DNA of 51,288 nucleotides from Deltaproteobacteria bacterium CSP1-8 (GTDB lineage: Bacteria > Desulfobacterota > Deferrimicrobia > Deferrimicrobiales > Deferrimicrobiaceae). Made by a program: the position numbers and the translations under genes. How positions within the stretch are numbered: the stretch's first letter is position 1; every line of letters starts with the position of its first letter. The stretch is taken from assembly GCA_001443455.1 (NCBI GenBank), contig LDXO01000013.1, positions 1 through 51,288 of the forward strand. Direction: 5' to 3'. Under the pieces are notes generated by a model. It ran no database searches and was not told the origin of the DNA. It was given only the letters and a program-made list of their open reading frames with translations. This document shows positions 31,867-40,739 of this stretch, in pieces.

Positions 31867-33075
31867 CTACCCTCCCTGCGGGTCGGGCAACAGCTCCCCC
31901 ACCAGCGTCCACGTTCGTATCTTTTTGAACTTCGCGTACACCCGGACGGGAAGATGGCGCTCGTCCCGCGACATCCACATCCGCAGGTTTCCCTTGTCCT
32001 CGACCTTTCCTTCCCTCCGGAGCACGGGTTGGATGATGATCGTGTCGAACTCCCCCCGTTCCGTCCGGATCCGTTCGGTGCCCAGGGGTTTGGCCGAAAT
32101 CTCCCATAACTTCCGCCCCGCGTACATCGGCCGCCCCTTTTCCTCCGCCCCGATGTCCTTGGTGCGGAAATAATAGGCCACCGAGACGGGGTCGTACACA
32201 TTGGGTACGGCATCGACGATCTTCCGGACCTTGCCGTCCTTCTTGTACCGGTAGACGATCGTCCCCTTTTCCTGGTCGTAGATGGCCACGTCGTCCTCTT
32301 TCCGGCTGCTTTCGAACTCCTGGCGAAGGGGCACCATCGTCTGCACATCCAGATAATAGTCGATCGTGTCGTTGATCGGGTAGATCATCGAGAGCACGTC
32401 AGAGGTCCATGCGCGAACCCGGAGGTGGAACGCCTCCTTCCCGCCCAAAAGCACCTTCCCCCGAAAGGAAAACCTTGCGTACCCCATCTTGATCCCCAGA
32501 AATTCCACCTTGTAGACGAGTTCTTCCTTCCCTCTCATCCAGGACGGCCCGTCCTGCGGAAACGCCTTCTCCTCCGAGAGCATGGCAACGACGGTCTTTC
32601 CCCGATCCTCCTCCGAGTGCGGCACGGCAGTGGCCGGACCGGTATCCGACGCTCTCCCGGAAATACCCTTCCCGTTCGCCTTTCCCTGGGCGGCGGGATG
32701 CGTCTGCGGTACGGCCGCGACGGTAGTCGCCTCGCCGGCTACCGGTGCTTCTTCGTCCTTGCTCCCCCCCTGCTGCGAAAGCGGCGGATAGATCTCCCCG
32801 GGAACCATCCCCGGCCCGGGGGAATGCGGGGCGGGGGAAGGGGCCTCCCCGGCCGTAGCCAGTGGTTCCGGCGGCGGGAGGGAGGGGGCGGTTTCCTCCT
32901 CTACGCGCGTTCCCGACGCATCCGAAGGACCGCATGCCGCGATCGGCTGGGCACCCTCCTCTTTGGGCGGAAGCGTCGCGCGGTAACAGCCGGCCGCAAA
33001 GACCAGAACCGCAGAGGCGGCGAGAAGAAAAACGCATCGTATTGCTGCGCCCCGCAGGGCGACCCATCCGGTCAA
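31867..33075 (-). CDS. DUF3108 periplasmic lipoprotein-like protein
   Basis: About 402 residues. A hydrophobic signal ends in FAAGCYRA, a plausible lipobox. A ~170-residue low-complexity linker rich in Pro, Ala, Glu and Gly follows. The folded C-terminal part (about 180–400) is DUF3108: ELVYKVEFLGIKMGYARFSF, SMIYPINDTIDYYLDVQTMVPLRQEFE, YDPVSVAYYFRTKD and RREGKVEDKGNLRMWMSRDERHLPVRV. DUF3108 proteins are envelope beta-rich proteins of unknown role. I place the start at TTG 33075, just after the gmhB stop, with GGAAGG upstream; no ATG is available without overlapping gmhB. Confidence 0.78.
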   Translation of the reverse strand: MTGWVALRGAAIRCVFLLAASAVLVFAAGCYRATLPPKEEGAQPIAACGPSDASGTRVEEETAPSLPPPEPLATAGEAPSPAPHSPGPGMVPGEIYPPLSQQGGSKDEEAPVAGEATTVAAVPQTHPAAQGKANGKGISGRASDTGPATAVPHSEEDRGKTVVAMLSEEKAFPQDGPSWMRGKEELVYKVEFLGIKMGYARFSFRGKVLLGGKEAFHLRVRAWTSDVLSMIYPINDTIDYYLDVQTMVPLRQEFESSRKEDDVAIYDQEKGTIVYRYKKDGKVRKIVDAVPNVYDPVSVAYYFRTKDIGAEEKGRPMYAGRKLWEISAKPLGTERIRTERGEFDTIIIQPVLRREGKVEDKGNLRMWMSRDERHLPVRVYAKFKKIRTWTLVGELLPDPQGG

Positions 33076-33076
33076 T

Positions 33077-33649
33077 TTACTTTCCTTCCGACAGGATCCA
33101 TTCCGTCGCTTCCCGGATGCTGGGGAGAAACACGTCGGGCCTGACGCCGCTGCGCTCCCCCTCCCGGCGTTCCGATTCCCCGTATCCTGTCGCCACAAGT
33201 ATGGTTTTCGCCCGCAGGCCGATGCCCATCAGCACATCCGTCATTTTATCACCGACGATCCACATCGTATACGAAGCCGGCTTTCCCAGGCGCGCCAGCA
33301 CCTTTTGCGCCATCCCGGGCGACGGTTTCCTGCAGTCGCATGCGCCACGGTACTTCTCCACCGCCCCTTCCGGATGGTGGGGGCAGTACTCCACGGCGGT
33401 GAATTCGACCCCCTTCGCGCGGAAAAGCTCGACGAACGCCCGGTGCACCGATTCCATCTGCTCTTCCCGGAACATCCCCCGGGCAAGCCCCGCCTGGTTG
33501 GAGAGGACCGCGAGGGCGAACCCCTCCCCCGAGAGTCGCAGAAGGGACTCCGCCGCCCCGGGGATTTCTTTTACTTCCCGGGGGTCGGAAAGGTACCCCA
33601 TCTCCTCGATCAGCGTGCCGTCCCGGTCGAGGAACACGATCCCCCTCAT
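33077..33649 (-). CDS. gmhB: D-glycero-D-manno-heptose 1,7-bisphosphate 7-phosphatase
   Basis: A 190-residue HAD hydrolase. Motif I FLDRDGTLIEEMGYL carries both catalytic Asp residues; motif II is LSNQAGLARGMF; the Zn loop is CPHHPEG … CDCRKPSPGM; and the last motif is VGDKMTDVLMG. That zinc loop is diagnostic of GmhB. It removes the C7 phosphate in ADP-heptose synthesis, the step after the hldA kinase. Stop of lpxL and start of gmhB overlap by ATGA. Confidence 0.95.
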   Translation of the reverse strand: MRGIVFLDRDGTLIEEMGYLSDPREVKEIPGAAESLLRLSGEGFALAVLSNQAGLARGMFREEQMESVHRAFVELFRAKGVEFTAVEYCPHHPEGAVEKYRGACDCRKPSPGMAQKVLARLGKPASYTMWIVGDKMTDVLMGIGLRAKTILVATGYGESERREGERSGVRPDVFLPSIREATEWILSEGK

Positions 33650-34551
33650 CGGGCCTCCCGGTACGGGTCCGGCTCCCCCGGCGGCCTCGTCTTCCACCTG
33701 CGGTGTAACCAGAGCCACTGGGTCGGGTCCTCCCGGATCACCTTCTCCAGCTCCTCGTTGCACCGCCGCGTGAGGCGGACCACCTCCTCCTCCCGGGGCG
33801 CGGACGGGTCCATCGGGATCGCCGGCCCGACCCGAAAGGTGTGGTGGAACTTTCTCTTCGGATTCCGGAAAAAAAACACCGCGTGGATATTCGTGCGGAG
33901 CGCCAGGGCCATGCGCGCGATCCCGTCGGTCGTGTACGCCTCCTTCGTGAAGAAGTCGACCAGCACCCCCTTGTACCGGTCGACGTTCTGGTCGATCAGG
34001 ATCCCGACCATGGTCCCCCGGCGGACCTCCCGCATCACCTCCTTCGCGGAGTCGGACTTCCGGATCACCCGGTTCCCGATGCATTCCCTCCGCTCCGTGA
34101 CGATCCGGTCCCAGGTCGGGTTAGAAAGCGGCCGGACGATGAACGCCGTGGGGGCGATTACCGTGCCGTACGAGTGCGCGGAAAGCTCCCAGTTCCCGAA
34201 GTGTCCCGTCAGCCCGAGCACGCCCAAGCCCCGCTCCTGTTCACTCCGCCGGATATGCTCCACCCCCTCGAATCGAACGTGTTCCTCGATGTATTTCCTG
34301 TCCATCTTCGGTATGTGAACAAACTCGGCCGCCGAGGTCCCCATCCTCGTGTAGCAGAGACGGACGATCCGGGCGGCTTCCCGGTCCCCCATTTCGGGGA
34401 AGGCGATCCGCAGGTTGATCCGGCCGATCTTCCGGTGCTTCCCGTCCATAGCCCAGACAAGCAGCATCACGAGTTCGAACAGGGCGGCCCGTATCGGGAG
34501 CGGGATCGCTTCCATCAGCCGGAGGGCCGACCGGTAAATCTTTTCCTTCAT
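33646..34551 (-). CDS. lpxL: Lipid A biosynthesis acyltransferase (LpxL/HtrB family)
   Basis: A 301-residue inner-membrane acyltransferase. An N-terminal hydrophobic helix (PLPIRAALFELVMLLVWAM) anchors it. The catalytic HX4(D/E) motif is GLTGHFGNWELSAH, followed by RRGTMVGILIDQNVDRYKGVLVDFF and the C-terminal WLWLHRRWKTRP. It adds a secondary acyl chain to Kdo-lipid A. Only one copy is in the window, so whether it acts as LpxL or LpxM cannot be resolved. ATG 34551 overlaps the lpxK stop. Confidence 0.92.
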   Translation of the reverse strand: MKEKIYRSALRLMEAIPLPIRAALFELVMLLVWAMDGKHRKIGRINLRIAFPEMGDREAARIVRLCYTRMGTSAAEFVHIPKMDRKYIEEHVRFEGVEHIRRSEQERGLGVLGLTGHFGNWELSAHSYGTVIAPTAFIVRPLSNPTWDRIVTERRECIGNRVIRKSDSAKEVMREVRRGTMVGILIDQNVDRYKGVLVDFFTKEAYTTDGIARMALALRTNIHAVFFFRNPKRKFHHTFRVGPAIPMDPSAPREEEVVRLTRRCNEELEKVIREDPTQWLWLHRRWKTRPPGEPDPYREAR

Positions 34552-35558
34552 CCTTCCCTCCGCCGTTCGATCCGCTCCAGGATGAGGCGGGAGAGGTCCT
34601 CCCACCCGGACAGGAATTCCACCCTCACGCGCAGCGCCGCGACGGGGAACGGCACCTTAGACGGAAGCCGGGCCATATCTTTTTCGGTGGTGACGACGGG
34701 AAGGCCTGCAGCCGCGGCACGGATCCTCTCGAGATCGGCCGGGCGGTACGGGTGGTGGTCCCGGAATCCGAAAAACCGTTGCACGAGAAAGCCGGACGCG
34801 CGGAGGGCATGCTCGAACTGGTCGTTTTGCGCGATTCCCGAAAACGCCACGATGTCCCGCTCCCCCGCGGGAAGCGGGGTTTCCGCGCCGTTGCGGTCGA
34901 CGAGCGCGCGCGGGACGAGACGGGTGCAGGCCACGGGTCTTTCCGCCGGAAAGGGAATGGTGCCGATCACCGTTCTGCCGTGATCGGGATTTTCGCACCG
35001 GGTGATGACGAGGGCGTCCGCAAAACGGGCGTGGTCCGGCGGTTCCCGGAGCGGTCCGAACGGGAGAACCCGGCGGTTCCCCAGTCCCCGGACGGCGTCG
35101 ACCAGGAGGAGGTCGGCGTCCCGACGAAGGGAGAGATGCTGGAACCCGTCATCCAAAAGGAACGCATCGACCGTACGGGACCGGAGGCATTCCGTCCCCG
35201 CGGCAAACCGGGATTCGCCCACGAGCACGGGAACGCCGCGAAGGGTCGACGCGAGGAGGGCCGGTTCATCCCCCACCCGTTCCGCTTCACCGGCTATGAA
35301 CCCGCGGTCCGATTCTCCCCCCTGCCCCCGGGATGCCCAGACGACGCCGCTCGTCTTCCGTCCGTACCCGCGACTCAGGATCGCGGCCCGTATCCCCAAA
35401 CCGGAAAGCCATCCGGCGAGGAACTGCACGTGGGGCGTCTTCCCCGAGCCCCCCACCGTCAGGTTCCCCACGCTCACCACGGGGCGGGGAAGGGAAAAGG
35501 ACCGAAGGACTCCCGAACCGTACAGGGTCCTTTTCCACCGCGCGACGCTACCGATCAC
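34548..35558 (-). CDS. lpxK: Tetraacyldisaccharide 4'-kinase
   Basis: About 336 residues. The P-loop is VSVGNLTVGGSGKTPHV near residue 29, followed by AILSRGYGRKT, VGDEPALLA, DAFLLDDGFQHLSLRRDADLLLVDA and LPFGPLREP. These are the conserved LpxK blocks, including the catalytic DDGFQH. It phosphorylates the lipid A precursor at 4'. Start is GTG at 35558, overlapping the waaA stop as GTGA. The C-terminal region has the usual VVTTEKDMARL. Confidence 0.95.
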   Translation of the reverse strand: MIGSVARWKRTLYGSGVLRSFSLPRPVVSVGNLTVGGSGKTPHVQFLAGWLSGLGIRAAILSRGYGRKTSGVVWASRGQGGESDRGFIAGEAERVGDEPALLASTLRGVPVLVGESRFAAGTECLRSRTVDAFLLDDGFQHLSLRRDADLLLVDAVRGLGNRRVLPFGPLREPPDHARFADALVITRCENPDHGRTVIGTIPFPAERPVACTRLVPRALVDRNGAETPLPAGERDIVAFSGIAQNDQFEHALRASGFLVQRFFGFRDHHPYRPADLERIRAAAAGLPVVTTEKDMARLPSKVPFPVAALRVRVEFLSGWEDLSRLILERIERRREG

Positions 35559-36925
35559 GGGGTTCTTCCCCCTCGCCGGGAAAGTTCGCGGGCCACAAGG
35601 GCAGCGTTTTTCCCGGCGGCCCCGCGCAATCCCTCCAATAGGCTCCTGGCGCGTTTCCCCATCTCCACGAAGGGAGCGGAGTCGGTCGCCCATTCCGAAA
35701 GCTTCCGGGAGAGCTCGGCCGCGTTCCGCACCAGCGTCACCGCGTCCCCCCGGGTGAAGATCTCGGTGATCTCCCGAAAATTGCCCGTATGGATCCCGGT
35801 TACGGTCGGGACCCCGAACAGGGCCGGCTCGAGGATATTGTGCCCCCCTTTCGGGACGATGCTTCCCCCGACAAAGGCAATGTCCGCCGCGGCATACGCA
35901 GCCAGCAATTCCCCGACGGTATCCAGGAGAACAACCGGAGCGGAAACGTTTTTCCCACCACCGGAAATCCCCGTCTTTCTTGCCACCTCCCAGCCATGCC
36001 GGCTGCACAGTTCCGCGACGGCGTCAAACCGTTCGGGGTGGCGCGGGGCGAGAAGAAGGCGTACCGAGCGGTTGACCGACCGCGCCGCGCCGAATGCGGA
36101 CAGCACCGCAGCCTCCTCCCCCTCGTGGGTCGATCCGGCGACGAACCACGCGGCCCCCTTATCCTTTTCGCCCCGCAGCCAGGAAAGAAAGGGGGTTAGG
36201 TTTTTCGTGGGCGGGGCGACGTCGAACTTCATGTTCCCGGTGACCGATACCTTCTCCGGGTCGGCGCCGAGGGAGACGATCCGGCGGGCGTCCTCCTCCG
36301 TCTGCATGGCGATGGCGCTAACGCACGAGAGGACTCTCGCGAAGAAGGACCGCATCCGGCCGTACCCGCGCAGCGAGCGTTCCGAGATCCTCCCGTTCAC
36401 GATGACCACCGGGATCATCCGACTCGCACACTCGCCCAGGAAATTCGGCCATATCTCGGTTTCGAGGATCGCGACGACGTCCGGACCGACCCGGTCGAGG
36501 AATCTCCCGGAAATGCGGGGAAAATCGAAGGGGAAAAAAAACGTCGTCTCGACCTGGCCGTCGAGCGCCTTCCTCGCCACCTCCTGCCCGGTCAGCGTCA
36601 CCGTGGAAAAGAAGAGTTCCGCGGAGGGTATCTGTTCCCTGAGCGTACGAACGAGAGGGACCGCCGAGAGGGTTTCCCCCACCGAGACCGCGTGGATCCA
36701 GATCCTGTCCTTCCCCGTCGGGGGGGGGATGCGGCCGAGGCGAACGCCGAGCCGGTCCGGGAAATTCTTTCTCCGTTTCCCGGAAAGGGCCACCCAGGGG
36801 ATCCATGCGGGTGCCGCAAGGATCAGGGCGCCCTTGAGGGCCAGGTTGTACAGGAGGTGCCCCTGGCTTCCCGGGCGGAACCCTTTTCCCTTCCCGTCAG
36901 GGGGTGCCAGGCCGGGTCTCCGCAC
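35555..36925 (-). CDS. waaA: 3-deoxy-D-manno-octulosonic acid transferase
   Basis: About 456 residues, somewhat longer than the usual ~425 because of an N-terminal extension. A membrane anchor (NLALKGALILAAPAWIPWVAL) is followed by RLG and IWIHAVSVGETLSAVPLVRTL. The GT30 core includes VAILETEIWPNF, where the catalytic Glu lies, and VNGRISERSLRGYGRM. The C-terminal nucleotide-binding half has APRHPERFDAV and FVGGSIVPKGGHNILEPALFGVPTV. It transfers Kdo to lipid IVA. The GTG start at 36925 overlaps msbA by 29 nt and has GGAGAGGA nearby; a shorter start before the anchor is possible. Confidence 0.95.
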   Translation of the reverse strand: MRRPGLAPPDGKGKGFRPGSQGHLLYNLALKGALILAAPAWIPWVALSGKRRKNFPDRLGVRLGRIPPPTGKDRIWIHAVSVGETLSAVPLVRTLREQIPSAELFFSTVTLTGQEVARKALDGQVETTFFFPFDFPRISGRFLDRVGPDVVAILETEIWPNFLGECASRMIPVVIVNGRISERSLRGYGRMRSFFARVLSCVSAIAMQTEEDARRIVSLGADPEKVSVTGNMKFDVAPPTKNLTPFLSWLRGEKDKGAAWFVAGSTHEGEEAAVLSAFGAARSVNRSVRLLLAPRHPERFDAVAELCSRHGWEVARKTGISGGGKNVSAPVVLLDTVGELLAAYAAADIAFVGGSIVPKGGHNILEPALFGVPTVTGIHTGNFREITEIFTRGDAVTLVRNAAELSRKLSEWATDSAPFVEMGKRARSLLEGLRGAAGKNAALVARELSRRGGRTP

Positions 36926-38663
36926 CGGACTTCCTCTCCTCGAACTGCTTCAGGTAGAACGAGCGGTATCGCGACTCCCGCGCGAGCAGTTCCTCGTGCC
37001 GGCCGCTCTCGACGATTCCCCCGTCCTCGATCACGATGATCGTGTCGGCGTTCCGGACCGTGGAGAGCCTGTGGGCGATCACGAAGGTGGTCCTTCCGCG
37101 CATGAGGTGCTCGAGCGCCTCCTGGACCACGCTTTCCGACTCGGAGTCGAGGGCCGAGGTGGCCTCGTCCAGGATCAGGATCGGGGCGTCCTTGAGAAGA
37201 GCCCGGGCGATGGCCACGCGCTGCCTTTCGCCCCCGGACAGTTTCATCCCCTGTTCCCCGACGACCGTGTCGTACCCCTCGGGAAGCCGGGTGATGAAGC
37301 CGTGCGCGTTCGCCCTCCGCGCGGCCTCCTCGACCTTCTCCATCGTGGCGTCCGCCGTCCCGTAGGCGATGTTGTTCCTCACCGTGTCGTTGAAGAGGAT
37401 CGTGTGCTGGCCGACGATCCCGATCCGGGAGCGCAGCGAGGAAAGCGAGACGTCCCGGATGTCCGTGCCGTCGATCCGGATCGCCCCGTTCTGCGGGTCG
37501 TAGAACCGGGGAAGCAGGTCCACGAGCGTCGTCTTGCCGGCCCCGCTCGAGCCGACGACGGCCACCAGCGTGCCAAGCGACACCTGGAAGGCGATGTCTT
37601 TCAGGATGTATTCCCCTTCCCCGGAATACCGGAAATCCACGTGGTCGAACTCGATCCCGCGTTCGATTTGCGCCAGGCCGGGAGCCCCTTTCTTTTCCCC
37701 GACGTCGGGCAGCGTGTCGAGGACCTCGAACACTCGGGTGGCTGCGGCGATCCCTTGCTGGATCACGTTGTTGATCCGGGAAAGGCTCTTGACCGGTTCG
37801 TAGAGCATGAACAGGGCGGTCATGAAGGAGAAGAAATTCCCGGGGGTGCTCTGTCCTTTCACGACGCTGTAGCCGCCGTAGAAGATGACCGCCGCCGCCC
37901 CCACTCCCGCAAACATCTCCGAGAGGGGGGAGGTCATGGCCTGCACCTTCGCCACCTTCATGCTCAGGCGGAACAGGTTGGCGTTGCGGGTCGCGAATCG
38001 TTCCACCTCGTACTCCTCGGCCCCGAACGATTTCACGAGCTTCGCGCCGCTGATCGTTTCCTGCAGGTGGGAGGTCAGTCCCCCGATGACCTCCTGGGCC
38101 CGGATGCTCGTCCTGCGGAGCTTCCGGCCGAACCGGGCGATGGGCCAGAAGGCGAGCGGGAACGCCACGAGAGCGATCACCGCCAGCTTCCAGTCGCGGT
38201 AAACGATCACCCCCACCAGGAAGAGCGCGGAAAATACGTCCTTGATGAGTCCTGTGACCGCCTCCGTGACGGCCCCCTGCATGAGCCCGACATCGTTCGT
38301 CACGCGGGACATCAGCACGCCGGTAGGGTGCCTCATGTAGAAGGAGAGGGAGAGGGACTGCATGTGGCGATACAGGGCGTTCCGGATATCCCGGATGACC
38401 CGCTGGCCGACGCCGTTCATCAGGTAGCTCTGCGCGAACTCGAAGACCCCCTTGAACAGGTAGACCCCCAGGACGAGCACGGGGATGATGGCGAGCCGGG
38501 TGGTGTCCTTGTTGATGAAGATGTCGTCCAGCGCGGGCTTGACGAGGAAGGCGATCACACCGCGGAAGGAGGAGACGATGATCATGAACAGCATCGCGAA
38601 CAGGAGCCGCATTTTGTACGGACGAACGTACGCGAGCATGCGCCGGTAGACCGTTACTCCCAT
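36897..38663 (-). CDS. msbA: Lipid A export ABC transporter (MsbA)
   Basis: A 588-residue half-transporter with six predicted membrane helices (about 1–310) fused to an ATPase: Walker A GSSGAGKTTLVDLL near 381, Q-loop GIVGQHTILF, signature LSGGERQRVAIARAL, Walker B ILILDEATSALD and switch His in IAHRLSTV. It works as a homodimer flipping lipid A across the inner membrane. Its position between lpxB and waaA supports MsbA over a generic exporter. Overlaps lpxB by 10 nt. Confidence 0.95.
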   Translation of the reverse strand: MGVTVYRRMLAYVRPYKMRLLFAMLFMIIVSSFRGVIAFLVKPALDDIFINKDTTRLAIIPVLVLGVYLFKGVFEFAQSYLMNGVGQRVIRDIRNALYRHMQSLSLSFYMRHPTGVLMSRVTNDVGLMQGAVTEAVTGLIKDVFSALFLVGVIVYRDWKLAVIALVAFPLAFWPIARFGRKLRRTSIRAQEVIGGLTSHLQETISGAKLVKSFGAEEYEVERFATRNANLFRLSMKVAKVQAMTSPLSEMFAGVGAAAVIFYGGYSVVKGQSTPGNFFSFMTALFMLYEPVKSLSRINNVIQQGIAAATRVFEVLDTLPDVGEKKGAPGLAQIERGIEFDHVDFRYSGEGEYILKDIAFQVSLGTLVAVVGSSGAGKTTLVDLLPRFYDPQNGAIRIDGTDIRDVSLSSLRSRIGIVGQHTILFNDTVRNNIAYGTADATMEKVEEAARRANAHGFITRLPEGYDTVVGEQGMKLSGGERQRVAIARALLKDAPILILDEATSALDSESESVVQEALEHLMRGRTTFVIAHRLSTVRNADTIIVIEDGGIVESGRHEELLARESRYRSFYLKQFEERKSGAETRPGTP

Positions 38664-39808
38664 GCTTCACCCGCCTCCTGCGCAAGCATCTCCACCACCG
38701 CCTCCGACGGCCCTGTTCCCGCCAGGACCCCCCGCAGGGCCCGGCACTGTTCCCCCAGTTCCTTCCGACGCCTGCCGTCGGTCAGCAGGCCTCCGATCTC
38801 ATCGGCCATGGTCTCGGGGCGGCACTCGTCCTGAATCAGCTCCGGCAGGAACTTCCGCCCCGCCACGATGTTGGGCAGGCCGATGCACGATACCGAAGAA
38901 AGCCTCCTGCCGATCCGGTAGGTCAAAGACGACGTACGGTAGACGATCACGGCCGGGACCCCGAGCAACGCCAGTTCGAGCGTCGCCGTTCCGGATGCGG
39001 AAAGGGCCGCCGTCATGCCCCGGAACAGCAAAAAACGTTCGTTTTCCACTATTGTCAGGGGGAGTTTGCACCCCGTCAACCCGGCCCGGATCGCGTCGCG
39101 GAACCCCGGCGCAGCGAGCGGGACGGCGAAATGCACGTCGGGGAAGCGGTCTGCGATCCTTTGCGCCGCCTCGACCATCACCGGGAAGTGCCTGCGTATC
39201 TCCCCCGGACGGCTCCCGGGCAGCAGCCCCACGAGCCGTTTTCCCGCCGGGATCCCGAACCGGCCCGGGTCCGCGGAAGCCTCCAGGTAGGGGCGTAGTT
39301 CGTCGAGGAGGGGATGACCGGCAAACCGCACATTCACCCCTTTTTCCCGGAGGATCGGCTCCTCGAACGGAAAGGGGACCACCACTCCCCTCGTGAAGCG
39401 GGCCAGTTCCTCGGCCCGCCCTGCCCTCCACGCCCAAAGCTGCGGGGGAATGTAGTAGATCACGGGGATCCCCCTCTTGTTCACCTTTTTCCCCACCCGG
39501 TAGTTGAAATCGGGAAAATCGACGAGGAGGAGCGCGCCCACGTCGGGGCGCGTTGCCCTTCGCACCGCGGCGCGCAGCGCCCGGACGATCGCCGGCAGGT
39601 GACGGACCACCTCGGTCATTCCGACCACGGAGATCTCCCCGTAATCCAGCAGGAGCCGCACCCCCTCGCCCGCCAGGCGCGAGCTCCCGATCCCCTCCAT
39701 CGGAACCCCGGGATACCTCTTTCGGAACGCCTGAGCGACCCGGACCGCGTACGTTTCCCCGGAGGGCTCCCCGCAGACGAGGAACAGGATCTTCGCAGGG
39801 GGGCTCAA
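38654..39808 (-). CDS. lpxB: Lipid A disaccharide synthase
   Basis: About 384 residues of the GT19 family: ILFLVCGEPSGETYAVRVA, GIGSSRLAGEGVRLL, SVVGMTEVVRHLPAI, LLVDFPDFNYRV, YYIPPQLWAWRAGRA, FEEPILREKGVNVRFAGHPLLDE, GLLPGSRPGEIRRHFP and GLPNIVAGRKFLPELIQDE. It condenses UDP-diacylglucosamine with lipid X. The start is TTG at 39808, whose last two bases form the upstream oxidoreductase stop (TTGA), with GAGGAG just before. No ATG fits before the conserved N-terminus unless the gene overlaps its neighbour extensively. Confidence 0.95.
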   Translation of the reverse strand: MSPPAKILFLVCGEPSGETYAVRVAQAFRKRYPGVPMEGIGSSRLAGEGVRLLLDYGEISVVGMTEVVRHLPAIVRALRAAVRRATRPDVGALLLVDFPDFNYRVGKKVNKRGIPVIYYIPPQLWAWRAGRAEELARFTRGVVVPFPFEEPILREKGVNVRFAGHPLLDELRPYLEASADPGRFGIPAGKRLVGLLPGSRPGEIRRHFPVMVEAAQRIADRFPDVHFAVPLAAPGFRDAIRAGLTGCKLPLTIVENERFLLFRGMTAALSASGTATLELALLGVPAVIVYRTSSLTYRIGRRLSSVSCIGLPNIVAGRKFLPELIQDECRPETMADEIGGLLTDGRRRKELGEQCRALRGVLAGTGPSEAVVEMLAQEAGEAWE

Positions 39809-40737
39809 CGTCTCCTCATCTTCCGAATGATGCGGAACGCCAGCTCCAGCGCTGCGAGCCCGTCCGACCCGGAAACCAAAGGTTGCGCGCCGGTTCCCGA
39901 ACAATCCACGAAGGAACGGATCTCGTCCCGGAGGGCGTCCACTTTTTCCGTTTCGAGGAGCTCCCCGGTGATTTCCGGCTGCCCTTCCGGCCCCCCCGGG
40001 AACGTCCTTCGGAAAATCTGGATGGTGTTCTCGACGAAGTCCATCGACACGTAGGCGTCATCCTGGAAGATCCGGACCTTGCGCTGCTTGAGCGCGGACA
40101 CCCTGCTCGCCGTCACGTTGGCCACGCATCCGTTGGCGAACGTAAGCCGGGCGTTCGCGATATCGACGTACGGGGAGATCACCGGGACCCCGACGGCGCT
40201 GATCCGGGCGACCGGCGACCTGACGAACGAGAGGATGAGATCGATGTCGTGGATCATCAGGTCGAGCACCACGTCCACGTCCGTGCCTCGCTCCCCGAAG
40301 GGCCCAAGCCGGTGGCATTCGATGAACCTCGGTTCCCCCAGAACGGATGCGGCGGAGAGGACCGCGGGATTGAACCGCTCGAGGTGGCCGACCTGGAAGA
40401 CGAGGCGGCGCGCGGCGGCCTCCCGAACCAGGGCCCGTCCCTCCCGGACGGTCGCCGCGATCGGCTTCTCGAGGAGGACGTGGACCCCCGCCCGCATCGC
40501 CTCCCTCGCCACCCGGAAATGGGCGGTCGTGGGCACCGCGATGGAGACCGCGTCGACTTCCCTCAGCAACGTTCGACTGTCCTCATGGTAGGAGGTCCCG
40601 AACTCCTCCGCGATCGCCTTCCCCCGTTCCCGGTCGGCGTCGCAGACCCCGACGAGAGCGACGTCGTCGAAGGAGGCCAGCTTCTGGGCATGCAGCCTCC
40701 CGAGGTACCCGACGCCGATGACTCCCGCACGCAGCAT
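39805..40737 (-). CDS. Gfo/Idh/MocA-family oxidoreductase, possibly GnnA-like
   Basis: A 310-residue NAD(P)-binding oxidoreductase: GVIGVGYLGRLHAQKL Rossmann motif at the start, DAVSIAVPTTAHFRVA, the catalytic-region motif VLLEKPIAATV, QVGHLERFNPAV, and DLMIHDIDLIL with the conserved His/Asp pair. The family oxidises sugars, often UDP-sugars. Its place between lpxA and lpxB mirrors gnnA, which oxidises UDP-GlcNAc at C3 so that GnnB can add an amino group for amide-linked lipid A. No GnnB aminotransferase is in this cluster, so the assignment is open. Confidence 0.85.
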   Translation of the reverse strand: MLRAGVIGVGYLGRLHAQKLASFDDVALVGVCDADRERGKAIAEEFGTSYHEDSRTLLREVDAVSIAVPTTAHFRVAREAMRAGVHVLLEKPIAATVREGRALVREAAARRLVFQVGHLERFNPAVLSAASVLGEPRFIECHRLGPFGERGTDVDVVLDLMIHDIDLILSFVRSPVARISAVGVPVISPYVDIANARLTFANGCVANVTASRVSALKQRKVRIFQDDAYVSMDFVENTIQIFRRTFPGGPEGQPEITGELLETEKVDALRDEIRSFVDCSGTGAQPLVSGSDGLAALELAFRIIRKMRRR

Positions 40738-40739
40738 GA

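Noticed and set aside
34752-38834. A 1360-codon open frame on the plus strand opposite lpxK, waaA, msbA and the end of lpxB.
   Set aside because: Same cause: low stop-codon density opposite GC-rich genes. The translated sequence is low in hydrophobic structure and rich in Arg/Pro without any known motif.
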